DNA from: Acinetobacter sp. ANC 5054
Lineage (GTDB): Bacteria > Pseudomonadota > Gammaproteobacteria > Pseudomonadales > Moraxellaceae
Assembly (NCBI RefSeq): GCF_002135295.1
Contig: NZ_NEGG01000001.1
Coordinates: 248,001-312,000, forward strand
Reading direction: 5' to 3'
DNA length: 64,000 nt
In this document: positions 45,470 through 54,987 of the stretch, piece by piece
How the letters are laid out: each line of letters begins with the position of its first letter
How positions within the stretch are numbered: the first letter of the stretch is position 1
Notes under the pieces: model-generated
The model's input: only the letters and a program-made list of their open reading frames with translations
Database searches by the model: none
What the model was told of the DNA's origin: nothing
Made by a program: the position numbers and the translations under genes

Positions 45470-45496
45470 GGACTATATATCCACGGACTATAATCC
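45470..45496. promoter_or_regulatory. Direct-repeat operator between XRE gene and 163-aa gene
   Basis: GGACTATATATCC (45470-45482) and GGACTATAATCC (45485-45496) repeat 15 bp apart in the divergent promoter region. TATAAT within the second copy could be the -10 box of the rightward gene, so binding there would block it. Confidence 0.55.
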
Positions 45497-45524
45497 TCTT
45501 TTATTATTTTATGCTGTGATTGTT

Positions 45525-46007
45525 ATGTCTATAAGCAATATGCCTATGTTTGAAATTTTTCCACCACTTTTTAACAGTAAAAAGATTGAGCAATGGACAG
45601 CTAATGAGTTTTGGAAACACTTAAAACTTAGTAAAAAAGAACGCAATCGCTTCAATCGACAACGCATGTATCGGTTACTTAGAAAATTAGTGGAAGATGG
45701 TTATTTAACTAAAGAAACCAATTTAGTTAACCCTCGTTTTTCAACGTTTTCAGAAACCAATAAGCTTGATCAATTACGTGAAATTACGGAGGTATCTTTG
45801 GATTTTATACAAATGAGTCACTCTAAAGAAGAAACTCAAAAGAAAATCTCAATACTAGAAAAACAATTAAAAAGCTTTTCTTTATTAGAAAAGAAATTTC
45901 CCAATTCAGCTATTAGAATTAATGTTGAAAAAAATAAATGCATTGAGGCATTAACTGATCTCAATGCATATAGTACAGCTTTAAATTGCATCTTAACCTC
46001 TCTCTAG
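45525..46007 (+). CDS. Small winged-helix-like protein, possibly a Gmt-island accessory
   Basis: A 160-aa protein starting MSISNMPMFEIFPPLFNSKK; a GTG three codons upstream (45516) is the alternative and no strong RBS marks either. Residues ~20-70 (WTANEFWKHLKLSKKERNRFNRQRMYRLLRKLVEDGYLTKE) fit a winged-helix DNA-binding domain. Residues ~95-160 form a coiled coil (EETQKKISILEKQLKSFSLLEKKF). It is the only rightward gene of the island and converges on the PLD-like gene. It could be the GmtX-type member of the trio or a regulator; I cannot decide. Confidence 0.65.
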   Translation: MSISNMPMFEIFPPLFNSKKIEQWTANEFWKHLKLSKKERNRFNRQRMYRLLRKLVEDGYLTKETNLVNPRFSTFSETNKLDQLREITEVSLDFIQMSHSKEETQKKISILEKQLKSFSLLEKKFPNSAIRINVEKNKCIEALTDLNAYSTALNCILTSL

Positions 46008-46025
46008 AGGTTAGGAGATAAAAAA

Positions 46026-49000
46026 TTATTCAGCCGAATTGAAGGTTAACTCCTGATTACTTAATAAATTTTCACTCCACTCAACAAAATTTATTAAGTC
46101 ACTCTCACTATACCAATCTTCTAAGGGACGAATGGCGACAAGCCCATTTGAAAGTTCCAATAAATTATCAAGTTGTTCATGTTTTTCACTATTCTTTTGA
46201 TTTAGATAATATCTACATAATTTAGTAAATACTGAAATCCACATCGAAATTTTAAGGGCATCATTCCAACGAGACCAATTAGAAGTACTAGCAAGTGGTC
46301 GTTGAACGATTCTTCTTTGATTCTCAAAAATATCTTTAACATCATTCAATGAAGATAACTGGAATGAAAAGCCACTATTTGCCCATAAATATGCACTAAT
46401 ATTGATTAGATTTCCTTCTCTTTCTGAAGAAAAAATTAATGGTCTATTAGGCTCTTTCAACTCTAATATTTCGATAAAATCTTTAAGCCAAATCTTACAA
46501 GCATCATCAAAACCAATACGCTTATTATCCAATAATGGCTGAATAATATCCCTAAATAGCCACAGACCACTCCACGTAAGCTTATGCATGTGGCCTCTTG
46601 CAGCATCAATAAAAGTTTCTAAATTTTCATAAGCAATATGCTCTGGAAGTACAATCCATAACACATCCAATATATTTTTATAAGTATCAGCAGAATCAGT
46701 GTTCTCATGATTTCTATTAAGAATCCATGCAATAAACTGAATTTTTTCAGCATATTCAAAATTCGCTAAACATTTATTAATTTTAGCAAGATCGGAGGAT
46801 GAAATTATACTCTGTTCCAAAGCATTCCAACCCAACCACCTTAAAAACGCAATTTTGCTCGCAAGTAATATCTGTAATTGTTCATTTGAAATAGAATTAA
46901 ATTCAAGATTTAATGAAATTTCACTAACTATCTGACCAAGCAAAGATAATTCAATTATCTTAGTTGAATTAAAATCTGTGACTAGCTCTCTCTCTGCTAT
47001 ATCAATGAGTAACTTCGGTTCGTATTGCCATAGATATTTGATTGTATAAAATTCGGCCCAAGTTAAAGCACTATACTTTGTTGATTGGAAAAAATTTCGT
47101 ACCCATATTGAACTTTGAGTTAACTCTACTAGTGTTTTTCTAAAGTAAGTTGGGTCAATTACTGAAACTTCGTTATCATCATTAAGATGATTTCTTTGAA
47201 ATGAATTTGACAAAAATTTTGAAAGGAATAATAAAAACTTACTTTCAGTCTTCAACTTTTCTAAATTAGAATCACCAGTTGTTGTACGGGCTAATATCTC
47301 TCCTATAACTTTCCATGCCTCCATAAAATCAACAAGTTCACCATCAATTTGATTTAAACAAAGAAATAATCCTTCATCTGGTAAGTCATGGAGTGATGCA
47401 TTTTGTATCACACCCAATTCATTCATTTTTTTTATTAAATTATCTCCAAATAAACCTTTTAACACAGGCTTCTGTAGCCATACACTTAATATTTTTCCAG
47501 ACAATTCATTATTCAAAAATTCTAAAGGTTCGTATATTTTATTTTTTATAGAAATATTATTTGAATCAAATATTATAGAAATAGAACTATTATTATTTTT
47601 AAGAGATGAAGAATTTTTTAAGCTTTTTATGAGATCAAAAGTATATTGGTTTATTTTGTAAAGTACATCTATTGGAATAGGAGTGACTAATAGTGGATAA
47701 TCTTCTGTCGCCTTCTGAAAGGAATTAGATAAATGATAACCCTCAATAGGTAGTCCATGATCTCCTATTATCAATATATATCTATCATGCAAATAGCCTG
47801 CTTTTAATCCATAGATTTTAATTTTTTTCCTCTGTAATAATTTCCTATTTTGCTCACAGTTGATTAGTAATTTATCAACCCCTATTTTTACAAAGTTATC
47901 AGTCTTTTGATGATTAGTAGCACTTGAATCTCGAGGTTTAGGTAGGCTTCGAAAAATTGAATATTCAGCATTTGACGATGCACTAAGCATTAGTAAATTT
48001 AACCCAACATCTTCAAAGTATGGGTCGAAAATAGCAATATGGTTATTTGGATATTTTACTAATAGCTCTTTAAACCATTCAACGAATAGTAACTTTCCTT
48101 CGCCATTATCTGAGCGAATGAAGAATTTCCCACTTGATTTAGGAGGATTTAACTTATGAAATATCGATCTCAAAGTACGATTTTCTTCAGTCCATGGATC
48201 AATCCTATCTCCTATAATTCGATTTTCTGAAATATTCCCACTATGTTCTAGAGTTAGAGCAGCCTCTACACGGTTACCCATATTTGAATTAACAGTTTTT
48301 TCAAGCCAATCAAACTTTAAAGTTTTTGATTGATTACCAATCACATGCATTCGAAAATTAACTTCCTTAATGTAAGTAATCCTCCAACTGCAACACAAAT
48401 ATCCTTCGGTTAAATTATTCTCTTTAAATCCAAAAACATCAATTTTTGTAGCGTCTGTAATTTTGAATAATTTTTCATCTATATCAAAATTATATTCGAA
48501 TATTCCATCACCTATAGATTGAGCCACACCAATTTTTGAAGAAAATACTTGATTATTATTCTCACACGCTAAATTAAATTGAAATCTATTAAAGGCTGGC
48601 ACTTGAATGGACGTAAACTTAATACTTAACCCTTCATACTTAGTTCTTTCTACAGAAAGTAAATTTTTTTCGTTATCATCCAGTGTTGGAAATACCAATA
48701 ACTCCAATTCACCCAATCTATTTATATCAGTGTCTCCAAAGTCCATGCCTGTATCTTCTTTAAGTCTTTTTAAGACGAGAGAAGTAAGACCAACACTATA
48801 ATTTCCACAAAAAAAGAATATAGATCGCTTATCATCGCAGCTTATTGCAGCACTCAACGCACCAGCACCACCATGAGGGCTAAGTAAAGAATTCTGAATA
48901 GATGCATCTCGATTCAGTAAATAGATAGTAGGTCTAAAAACTGAGTTCATTTTTATAAGAATAGTATTACCAAATCGTTTACTTAAATTATCTGAAATTT

Positions 49001-49334
49001 TTAAGTTTAATGCTGTACTAATATTATTAATTGAATGACCATCACATAATTTTGTCAGAAGTTCTCGACACTTTGAACTCTCAATTAATAAGTTTAATTG
49101 AGTAACACTAGCACGAAAATTCTCGACACTTTGAGAAGTATCCTTGTCACTAAAGGACCAAGTGTTATTAAAAAAGCTGTATGGAACCAAACGCCCGTAT
49201 ACTATTCTGTTCTCCACAAGATCATCTTTTTTTATTTGTAGTATCCACAGTTGTAAAGCGCAAGGTTTGCTTTTAAATAAGAATAATCTTTGAAGGCGAC
49301 TATCTTCTATTAAGTCGCTCAATTGATAAGACAT
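46026..49334 (-). CDS. VPA1262-like large protein with PLD-type domain
   Basis: A 1102-aa protein. The N-terminus (~1-170, CALQLWILQIKKDDL … LSPHGGAGALSAAISCDDKR) recalls the VPA1262 family N-terminal domain known from the Vibrio island VPaI-6. Residues ~410-580 look like a phospholipase-D-type nuclease half: HIAIFDPYFEDVGLNLL, then YLHDRYILIIGDHGLPIEGYHLSNSF (near 525), where HxR replaces HxK as in several PLD-like proteins. The C-terminal ~450 residues are helical repeats. It is 101 bp downstream of the 138-aa gene. Probably a cytoplasmic nucleic-acid-acting defence protein; family recall is from memory. Confidence 0.65.
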   Translation of the reverse strand: MSYQLSDLIEDSRLQRLFLFKSKPCALQLWILQIKKDDLVENRIVYGRLVPYSFFNNTWSFSDKDTSQSVENFRASVTQLNLLIESSKCRELLTKLCDGHSINNISTALNLKISDNLSKRFGNTILIKMNSVFRPTIYLLNRDASIQNSLLSPHGGAGALSAAISCDDKRSIFFFCGNYSVGLTSLVLKRLKEDTGMDFGDTDINRLGELELLVFPTLDDNEKNLLSVERTKYEGLSIKFTSIQVPAFNRFQFNLACENNNQVFSSKIGVAQSIGDGIFEYNFDIDEKLFKITDATKIDVFGFKENNLTEGYLCCSWRITYIKEVNFRMHVIGNQSKTLKFDWLEKTVNSNMGNRVEAALTLEHSGNISENRIIGDRIDPWTEENRTLRSIFHKLNPPKSSGKFFIRSDNGEGKLLFVEWFKELLVKYPNNHIAIFDPYFEDVGLNLLMLSASSNAEYSIFRSLPKPRDSSATNHQKTDNFVKIGVDKLLINCEQNRKLLQRKKIKIYGLKAGYLHDRYILIIGDHGLPIEGYHLSNSFQKATEDYPLLVTPIPIDVLYKINQYTFDLIKSLKNSSSLKNNNSSISIIFDSNNISIKNKIYEPLEFLNNELSGKILSVWLQKPVLKGLFGDNLIKKMNELGVIQNASLHDLPDEGLFLCLNQIDGELVDFMEAWKVIGEILARTTTGDSNLEKLKTESKFLLFLSKFLSNSFQRNHLNDDNEVSVIDPTYFRKTLVELTQSSIWVRNFFQSTKYSALTWAEFYTIKYLWQYEPKLLIDIAERELVTDFNSTKIIELSLLGQIVSEISLNLEFNSISNEQLQILLASKIAFLRWLGWNALEQSIISSSDLAKINKCLANFEYAEKIQFIAWILNRNHENTDSADTYKNILDVLWIVLPEHIAYENLETFIDAARGHMHKLTWSGLWLFRDIIQPLLDNKRIGFDDACKIWLKDFIEILELKEPNRPLIFSSEREGNLINISAYLWANSGFSFQLSSLNDVKDIFENQRRIVQRPLASTSNWSRWNDALKISMWISVFTKLCRYYLNQKNSEKHEQLDNLLELSNGLVAIRPLEDWYSESDLINFVEWSENLLSNQELTFNSAE

Positions 49335-49435
49335 AAGTTACCCTTTATTCTATTTAAACTAAATAAAGCAATAATAACAATATGTTTAAAAATTCAATAT
49401 ACTTTAAAATTCATAATATTAGGTATTGATGGAGT

Positions 49436-49852
49436 TTATTTTTTCACCAATGGAAGATCTAAAGTGGCTAAATCTACATTTGGCATTTGAGATAAGTTGT
49501 ATTGCCATCTTCTATATTGCTCAACCCACACGTTTTCTCGATCTTTCAGCAATTCCTCTAAGTGTTTTATTTGGTTTCTTAGATCTTCGTTTTCTTTAAT
49601 CAACATATCAATAGTTACATCATTCGCCGATGTAATAGTCTTCGATTTTGCTTCTCTTAATGTTTTCTTTCGAAAATTAAAAGCCTGCTTTACAGGCTCA
49701 TAGCTCATTAAAGTAAATTTTGAAATTGAAGGTCTATTCAATGCACTAGCGACCGATATTGCAAAATTATCCCAAGTTAACTTTCCAGACCATTTATTTA
49801 AAATGGACTCGATAATTTTCATTTCATTTACATCAATCAGCTTGGGTTTCAT
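49436..49852 (-). CDS. VPA1267-like small coiled-coil protein of the recombinase operon
   Basis: A 138-aa basic protein. The N-terminus (LTWDNFAISVASALNRPSISKFTLMSYEPVKQAFNFRK) looks like an HTH with a conserved-looking RPSISK-type loop, then a coiled coil (TIDMLIKENEDLRNQIKHLEELLKDRENVWVEQYRRW). It overlaps the 715-aa recombinase gene by 4 bp, so it is co-translated. It resembles the VPA1267 type that accompanies these recombinases in Vibrio islands; likely an accessory DNA-binding factor for recombination. Confidence 0.65.
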   Translation of the reverse strand: MKPKLIDVNEMKIIESILNKWSGKLTWDNFAISVASALNRPSISKFTLMSYEPVKQAFNFRKKTLREAKSKTITSANDVTIDMLIKENEDLRNQIKHLEELLKDRENVWVEQYRRWQYNLSQMPNVDLATLDLPLVKK

Positions 49853-51996
49853 AATTCACCTGTTAATAAAGCCAAAAACGAAGTACTTGACTCCTTGATT
49901 ATTTGTGCAGAAATTGGATTTTTTTCATTAACTGCATTCACTAGTTTTTGCTCCCCTAAAGCTATTTTGGTCAAACTGATATCTAACTCTTCAGGAATAC
50001 GTAATATTAAACCATCAGGTAATTGATCATTTTCTAAATATTTTATTAAGGTCTTAATGATTGCTAATTTTTTTCCATGATAGATTAACCATGAATTTGC
50101 CCCAGCAAATCCGTCATTGGTTGCAGCGGCTGCTCTATTCAGTTCATCTTGATAAACAACCTCTAGTTCCTTGAGTTTTTCAAGATTTTTTGGAAGGCCT
50201 TTCACACATGCATGTTCTTTACAACTAATACATTCGCCTGCCTTTGTACAAGGAGTCATTGTCCAATCATGTTCACAATATCCATAACCAGACACCTGAA
50301 CAGTACCTACACGATCTTTATGACCTAACATCTTAAACGTTACAGGTACGTTTAATTTCACCGCTGTTAAAGATTTCGTACCGTCTAAACTTTCTAATCC
50401 TAACTTAGTTAGTAATTTTCTTGATTCTTCTGTTTTTTCCTCAAGTGTTCTCAAATCATATGCTAGGTTATCTTCAACACGGCTTCGACCAGCATACATT
50501 GCAAGATCTAATGAGTTCATTTCTCCACGTTCAGCTTCTGTAGAGAGCCATACACGTATTTGATGGGAAGTGATTACTAAATTTGTCCCATCTTCATTAA
50601 CTAAACCTAATTGGCTAAAAAGCGAATCTTTACCTGATATTCTTTCATGGATAGCACCTAGGGCATCATTTAATAAATTTAGATTGGGGCACTCAAAACT
50701 GTATAATTTAGGTGCAAATACCGCATGAAATTCATTTTCACGTACTAGGCATAGCAATTCAGATACAGGTTTACCAGTTTCAGGTATAAATGGCCAATTT
50801 GTAAATTTCTCTTTATATTTATCGATTGTATACTTAGCTAAATCTCTATAAGTTATACATTTTTTTCCTTTTATTAGCTTATGAATCCATTTTTGTGTAA
50901 ATACCTGAGCGAATACTTCAGTATCAGTCAATCGCCATGCTTTAGTATCCGAAGGAAGGCTTTGTATACACATTGCTCCTGCAAACTGTTCAATAGTCAA
51001 AGGTTCATCTTCTCCATGATCAGGAGAAGTAATGCATTCTTCATGACGATAGAATTCATCAGGATGCTCTATAGCCCATTGAGTAGCTTTTCGAGCAGGC
51101 TCTCCTATTTCTTTGAGCCTTTCAATTGCTAATTGAATTGTTGGAACAATATAAGGGTGAATAGGCTTCTTAATTAATCCTCCTCCCTTTTCAGCCTTCC
51201 ATGCTATATTCCATAATTGATCAAGACCTGTATTTTTCTTTTCTATTTCACTTAGTTCTTCACTTGATAAACAATCTACTGTAAGAAAACCAAGTTCGCC
51301 TCCTCGGCTAGGGGCTGCCAAAAGCAACGCAGATTGTGCTGAATAAAATTTTTGATAAGGAGTTTTTGCTAATCTAAATGCATCTGCTAAAGCACCTATC
51401 TCAAAAGAGCTGAGCAAACGTTCTTCTTGCCATTCTCTATCTTCCTTAGAAGTCCCTTGTGCTTTGTTACCCGGTCTTTTCCACGAATTTTTCCACGTAG
51501 GGATAGTAATATTAATTTTAAATTTTTTTAAATCCTCTAGAAAAGCTTCTAGCATTTGACCATAACGGTATCTTGAAGCTTCAGAACTACGCTCATAAAT
51601 TAATTCCGATATCTTTCTTACAACAATCCCATCAATTAACAGAACATCAGCTTTCAAGTAAATTTGAATCAAAGCATCATGACTAGCTTTTAATACCATC
51701 ATCATGTTGCCAGGGTTAGTCGCTTTCCAGGTCTGATTATCGCGTACATAAGCTTTTGCGAAATCAAGGAAAGGCTGTTGCATAGGTGTACCAGTTTTTT
51801 TCCCTTTAGGAGCCAAACCAGTGAACTCCATTGACTGTGATCTGCCATTAGCTAATCTATGTTTCCAATTTGAACTTGCAAATCCTCCTTGATCTTCATA
51901 GATACTTAACTCATTCTTAGCACGTAAAATGAAATCATTTAAATTTTTCTGACAATCTAATGCATGTTTTGGTACAAATTGAACAAAATTACTCAT
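49849..51996 (-). CDS. Large tyrosine-recombinase-family protein (third of the trio, GmtZ/VPA1269-like)
   Basis: A 715-aa protein with a divergent tyrosine recombinase core: Arg in LAAPSRGGELGFLTVDCL (near 232), His/Arg in TSHQIRVWLSTEAERGEMN (near 480) and a late Tyr in EDNLAYDLRTL (near 512). After the core comes a Cys/His cluster GYCEHDWTMTPCTKAGECISCKEHACVKG (~585-615), likely zinc-binding, and a helical tail. It overlaps both neighbours by 4 bp. It probably cooperates with the two upstream recombinases to move the island; whether its own active site works is uncertain. Confidence 0.75.
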   Translation of the reverse strand: MSNFVQFVPKHALDCQKNLNDFILRAKNELSIYEDQGGFASSNWKHRLANGRSQSMEFTGLAPKGKKTGTPMQQPFLDFAKAYVRDNQTWKATNPGNMMMVLKASHDALIQIYLKADVLLIDGIVVRKISELIYERSSEASRYRYGQMLEAFLEDLKKFKINITIPTWKNSWKRPGNKAQGTSKEDREWQEERLLSSFEIGALADAFRLAKTPYQKFYSAQSALLLAAPSRGGELGFLTVDCLSSEELSEIEKKNTGLDQLWNIAWKAEKGGGLIKKPIHPYIVPTIQLAIERLKEIGEPARKATQWAIEHPDEFYRHEECITSPDHGEDEPLTIEQFAGAMCIQSLPSDTKAWRLTDTEVFAQVFTQKWIHKLIKGKKCITYRDLAKYTIDKYKEKFTNWPFIPETGKPVSELLCLVRENEFHAVFAPKLYSFECPNLNLLNDALGAIHERISGKDSLFSQLGLVNEDGTNLVITSHQIRVWLSTEAERGEMNSLDLAMYAGRSRVEDNLAYDLRTLEEKTEESRKLLTKLGLESLDGTKSLTAVKLNVPVTFKMLGHKDRVGTVQVSGYGYCEHDWTMTPCTKAGECISCKEHACVKGLPKNLEKLKELEVVYQDELNRAAAATNDGFAGANSWLIYHGKKLAIIKTLIKYLENDQLPDGLILRIPEELDISLTKIALGEQKLVNAVNEKNPISAQIIKESSTSFLALLTGEL

Positions 51997-53546
51997 GCTA
52001 TTTCTTCCATTGTAATTCGCTTATCACATGCATCTAAAATGGCTTTCACATGGGCCAACTGTAGGTCAAATGACCTTAAAATCAATTCACTGGCTCCATC
52101 TTTCTCTCGCTGTTCCATCTCTTCTAATAACTCTAAAAACAGCTCATCCCAAGGTGCATGTAAAAGTGGTTGGAATTTATTGCACAATAAACATGCTTTA
52201 ATTCCAGCTTGACAAGAAGGAGAGCCACCACAGTTACCAATGTGCTCATTATTAGATTTATAAACCCTACTACTAGGGTCATTTCCTCTTAAAGCCTCAT
52301 TTTCATTTTCTATTAATCTTCCTTCAAATTGAGCTGCTAAAAAGGCCATAGCATCTTTCATTTTGTCAAAGATACGGGCAGCTAATTCAGCAGTATATGC
52401 AGTGTAAACTTTTAATTGTTGTGTATCTGAATGGTCCATTAGATAAGCCAATTGGACACCAGTGATACCATGGCGTACCAAATTAGTCGCTCGCGTTCTT
52501 CTGCATCTTATTGGAGTAAAATGAATATATTCTCCAGTCCGTTCAGAAATAGCTTCACATTTTTTCGACACACTATTACTTAGAGAGTTATGTTTACTGG
52601 CACCCCCATGCAAAAAATCAGGAATAGTTTTTAACTTGTCTCTAAGATCCTCAACTGAATTAACACTATTTAAATTCTTATTATTCAAGAAAATAGGGAT
52701 TTGATTTAAATCTTCTGATTCAATTTCGGGTAAATATCTTTTAACTTTTATTTTTACCTCATTAATTAAATTCATTAAAATTAAATACATATCTTCAGTA
52801 ATGCTTAAACTGCGCATTTCTCCTCTGAATATACCTCCTCGTTGTTTTGCGCGTGGGATGTTTAACTCGTACTTCATTCCATCTAAACTATTTTGAATAG
52901 TTAAATCACATATTCTTAATGCTAAGATTTGTGTAGGTCTACGAGCTGTAGCATATATGGTATAAAACCATGCAAACTCTTCTAAAGTGAGTTTTCCTAT
53001 ATTAAAAGCATTTCCAGCCCACACTAATAAGAATTGTTGTTCCGTTAAAGTATATGGACCTGTATAAGGACAATTTTGTAAAACTGCTTTTCCCTTGATA
53101 TTGCCGCTTAGAATTAGACGATCTAAAGTATTTTCCAGTCCCTTTTCCAACCCCTTAAAGTCCCACTCTAACCAGCATCTTAATAATGCTCGAATTGTTC
53201 CAAGTTTGTACTCATTCTCTTGATTTAAAGTTGCTTTGAGACTCAAAATCAATTTTGATGTAATCAATCCTTCTTGATACATATCAGAAGATAACAAATA
53301 TGTTTTTGTATAATTCCAACAATTGAATGTATGGTGAGAAGATACCTCTTCTGCAAGCCTTGCGATTGTTAATTTAAAGCCTTCATAAACTACTTTATCA
53401 ATCTCTTGATTGACTAGTCTCCAATTAATAGTTCTATTTTTATCTAAAATCCATACATCCTCATTCAAATTAAATGCATATCCTGCCTTGGAGTATCTCG
53501 TCGAATATGTCTGTTCTGTTTGAGAAAAACTAAGTTCTGGCATCAT
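51993..53546 (-). CDS. Tyrosine-recombinase-family protein (second of the trio)
   Basis: A 517-aa protein. The recombinase core shows Arg in YATARRPTQILALRICDL (near 197), the box II pair in TPIRCRRTRATNLVRHG (near 350; Arg-x-x-Arg where the usual pattern is His-x-x-Arg) and DHSDTQQLKVYTAYTAE (near 375) with His and candidate nucleophile Tyr. A C-terminal cluster HIGNCGGSPSCQAGIKACLLCNKFQPL (~440-470) suggests zinc binding. Coupled by 4-bp overlaps to the genes on both sides. Confidence 0.8.
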   Translation of the reverse strand: MMPELSFSQTEQTYSTRYSKAGYAFNLNEDVWILDKNRTINWRLVNQEIDKVVYEGFKLTIARLAEEVSSHHTFNCWNYTKTYLLSSDMYQEGLITSKLILSLKATLNQENEYKLGTIRALLRCWLEWDFKGLEKGLENTLDRLILSGNIKGKAVLQNCPYTGPYTLTEQQFLLVWAGNAFNIGKLTLEEFAWFYTIYATARRPTQILALRICDLTIQNSLDGMKYELNIPRAKQRGGIFRGEMRSLSITEDMYLILMNLINEVKIKVKRYLPEIESEDLNQIPIFLNNKNLNSVNSVEDLRDKLKTIPDFLHGGASKHNSLSNSVSKKCEAISERTGEYIHFTPIRCRRTRATNLVRHGITGVQLAYLMDHSDTQQLKVYTAYTAELAARIFDKMKDAMAFLAAQFEGRLIENENEALRGNDPSSRVYKSNNEHIGNCGGSPSCQAGIKACLLCNKFQPLLHAPWDELFLELLEEMEQREKDGASELILRSFDLQLAHVKAILDACDKRITMEEIA

Positions 53547-54910
53547 TTTTCTTGCCCCTTCTTAATATAGGAATCCATTTTTTCAAGCTCACGCTTCAAT
53601 AACTTTTCTGCTTGTTCTTTTGTATGACGAAGATTATAAACTTGGGCAGAATGTTCACTTTTATGACCATTGATATACATTCTTTGCTGAATTTCTTTTT
53701 TCTCAGAAATCACCTCATCAATACGGCCATCCTGAGATGCTTTATGATTGTGTTCATCAATATTATTTGAAAATCGATTATTGAAATCATGTCTAAAGCC
53801 ATGCCTAGTTACTCTCTTTTTAACCACGAACCCATTCTTCTTAATGAAATCAGCTAATTCTTCATTTCCAGAAATTTTTTCAACAATTCTTGAAAACTGA
53901 GTTAAAGAGAGAGGATGTCCTTTACTAACCCCCTTATAAGATATAAATAAGAATTTGTGAGTATGAGCATTTGGGATAAAACGACGTTCTTCTAAAACAT
54001 ACTTACGAAGCTGATCGCTTAAATCCTGATTTATAGGCAAATCTCTTTCTAAAGTTTTAGCATTCGGTTCATCAGTTCTAAATTTATCTTCTGGATCATC
54101 ATGCCGTGATTGGATCTGAACTACATTTCTTGCAAAATCAATATCTGAAACTTTTAATTGCAGAACCTCTCCTGCTCTCATACCAGTTTCATAAAGCATC
54201 CATAGAAGTAAATAATTTCTTTGCCTTACAGATTTTGTATAAGGATTATAAATATTCGAGGGTTCTGCTATTTCCATAACATGTTTGAAAATATCAGGGT
54301 GAGGGGCCTTCTTATTAGGGTCGGAACTTCTAGTCTTCGAACCACCATATCTTTCTTTTTGTTTTAATATTTGAGCCTTTGTATTTTCAATGATATCTAG
54401 ATAATTATAAAAAGAAGGTTTATTTCTCAAAATATTAATGGCCACAAATTCAAAGAAATTAGCAAATATTGTTATTCTATTTATCGCGTGTTCTTTCTCC
54501 ACTGTAGCTGCTGGTATTTTTCTAATAGGAAATATAATTTTTAAATTTTGATCATTACTTCGATGCTCTGTTTTTTTTCTCAAATTTCTTCGTGCTTCTT
54601 TTGTAGTTAATTTACAATGATCTCTTAATTTCTGAATTTCCAAGTCACTAAAGAAAAGAACTTGTGAAGACATATTTTTTTGACTAGCAGCTCTAATAAT
54701 ACGTTCAGAGATTCTCTCACCAATGCTCATTTCCCAGATATAGATATGAGCCAAATGATTGAGATACGCTTTTTGTGTTGTATGCTTTTCGGAACGAACA
54801 TTCGTAGTTAAAAATAAAGTAGTCCAAAAATCAGGAAGACCAAGACTATTTATTAATAATCCAAATCTTTCTCCACCTTCTGCAATATAGTTTTTACGAT
54901 GTAAGCTCAA
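53543..54910 (-). CDS. Tyrosine recombinase (first of the trio, GmtY-like)
   Basis: A 455-aa site-specific recombinase with the most complete active site of the three. Arg is in YETGMRAGEVLQLKVSDIDF (near 245), His and Arg in RVTRHGFRHDFNNRF (near 372), then His in INGHKSEHSAQVYNLRH (near 418) with the nucleophile Tyr. An N-terminal core-binding-like region includes QKAYLNHLAHIYIW. It is first in the operon and starts 11 bp inside the right terminal repeat, the usual place for an island's integrase. The gene after it overlaps by 4 bp. Confidence 0.85.
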   Translation of the reverse strand: MSLHRKNYIAEGGERFGLLINSLGLPDFWTTLFLTTNVRSEKHTTQKAYLNHLAHIYIWEMSIGERISERIIRAASQKNMSSQVLFFSDLEIQKLRDHCKLTTKEARRNLRKKTEHRSNDQNLKIIFPIRKIPAATVEKEHAINRITIFANFFEFVAINILRNKPSFYNYLDIIENTKAQILKQKERYGGSKTRSSDPNKKAPHPDIFKHVMEIAEPSNIYNPYTKSVRQRNYLLLWMLYETGMRAGEVLQLKVSDIDFARNVVQIQSRHDDPEDKFRTDEPNAKTLERDLPINQDLSDQLRKYVLEERRFIPNAHTHKFLFISYKGVSKGHPLSLTQFSRIVEKISGNEELADFIKKNGFVVKKRVTRHGFRHDFNNRFSNNIDEHNHKASQDGRIDEVISEKKEIQQRMYINGHKSEHSAQVYNLRHTKEQAEKLLKRELEKMDSYIKKGQEK

Positions 54911-54920
54911 GTACTTAACA

Positions 54921-54937
54921 ACCTAGTAAATACAATA
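54921..54937 (+). repeat. Right terminal repeat of island 2
   Basis: ACCTAGTAAATACAATA. It runs into the inverted repeat AATACAA-TAT-TTGTATT (54929-54945), the symmetry expected of a tyrosine-recombinase core site. Confidence 0.5.
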
Positions 54938-54987
54938 TTTGTATTATATAAAGTTATTAAACAAAAATACAATATTTTTCAAAGAAA

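Larger units (their letters stand above)
38231..54937. mobile_element. Island 2: Gamma-Mobile-Trio-like mobile island
   Basis: A 16.7-kb, visibly more AT-rich block. It is flanked by ACCTATAAATACAATA on the left and ACCTAGTAAATACAATA on the right, one inserted base apart. The right end lies 11 bp before three overlapping tyrosine-recombinase-family genes and a 138-aa gene. That order, followed by a VPA1262-like gene, is what I recall from Vibrio VPaI-6/GMT islands. Cargo is a helicase-nuclease pair, a PLD-like protein and regulators. It sits between the Tli4/small lipoprotein locus and ssb. The recombinase set is certain; the exact ends and GMT naming are inference. Confidence 0.75.
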
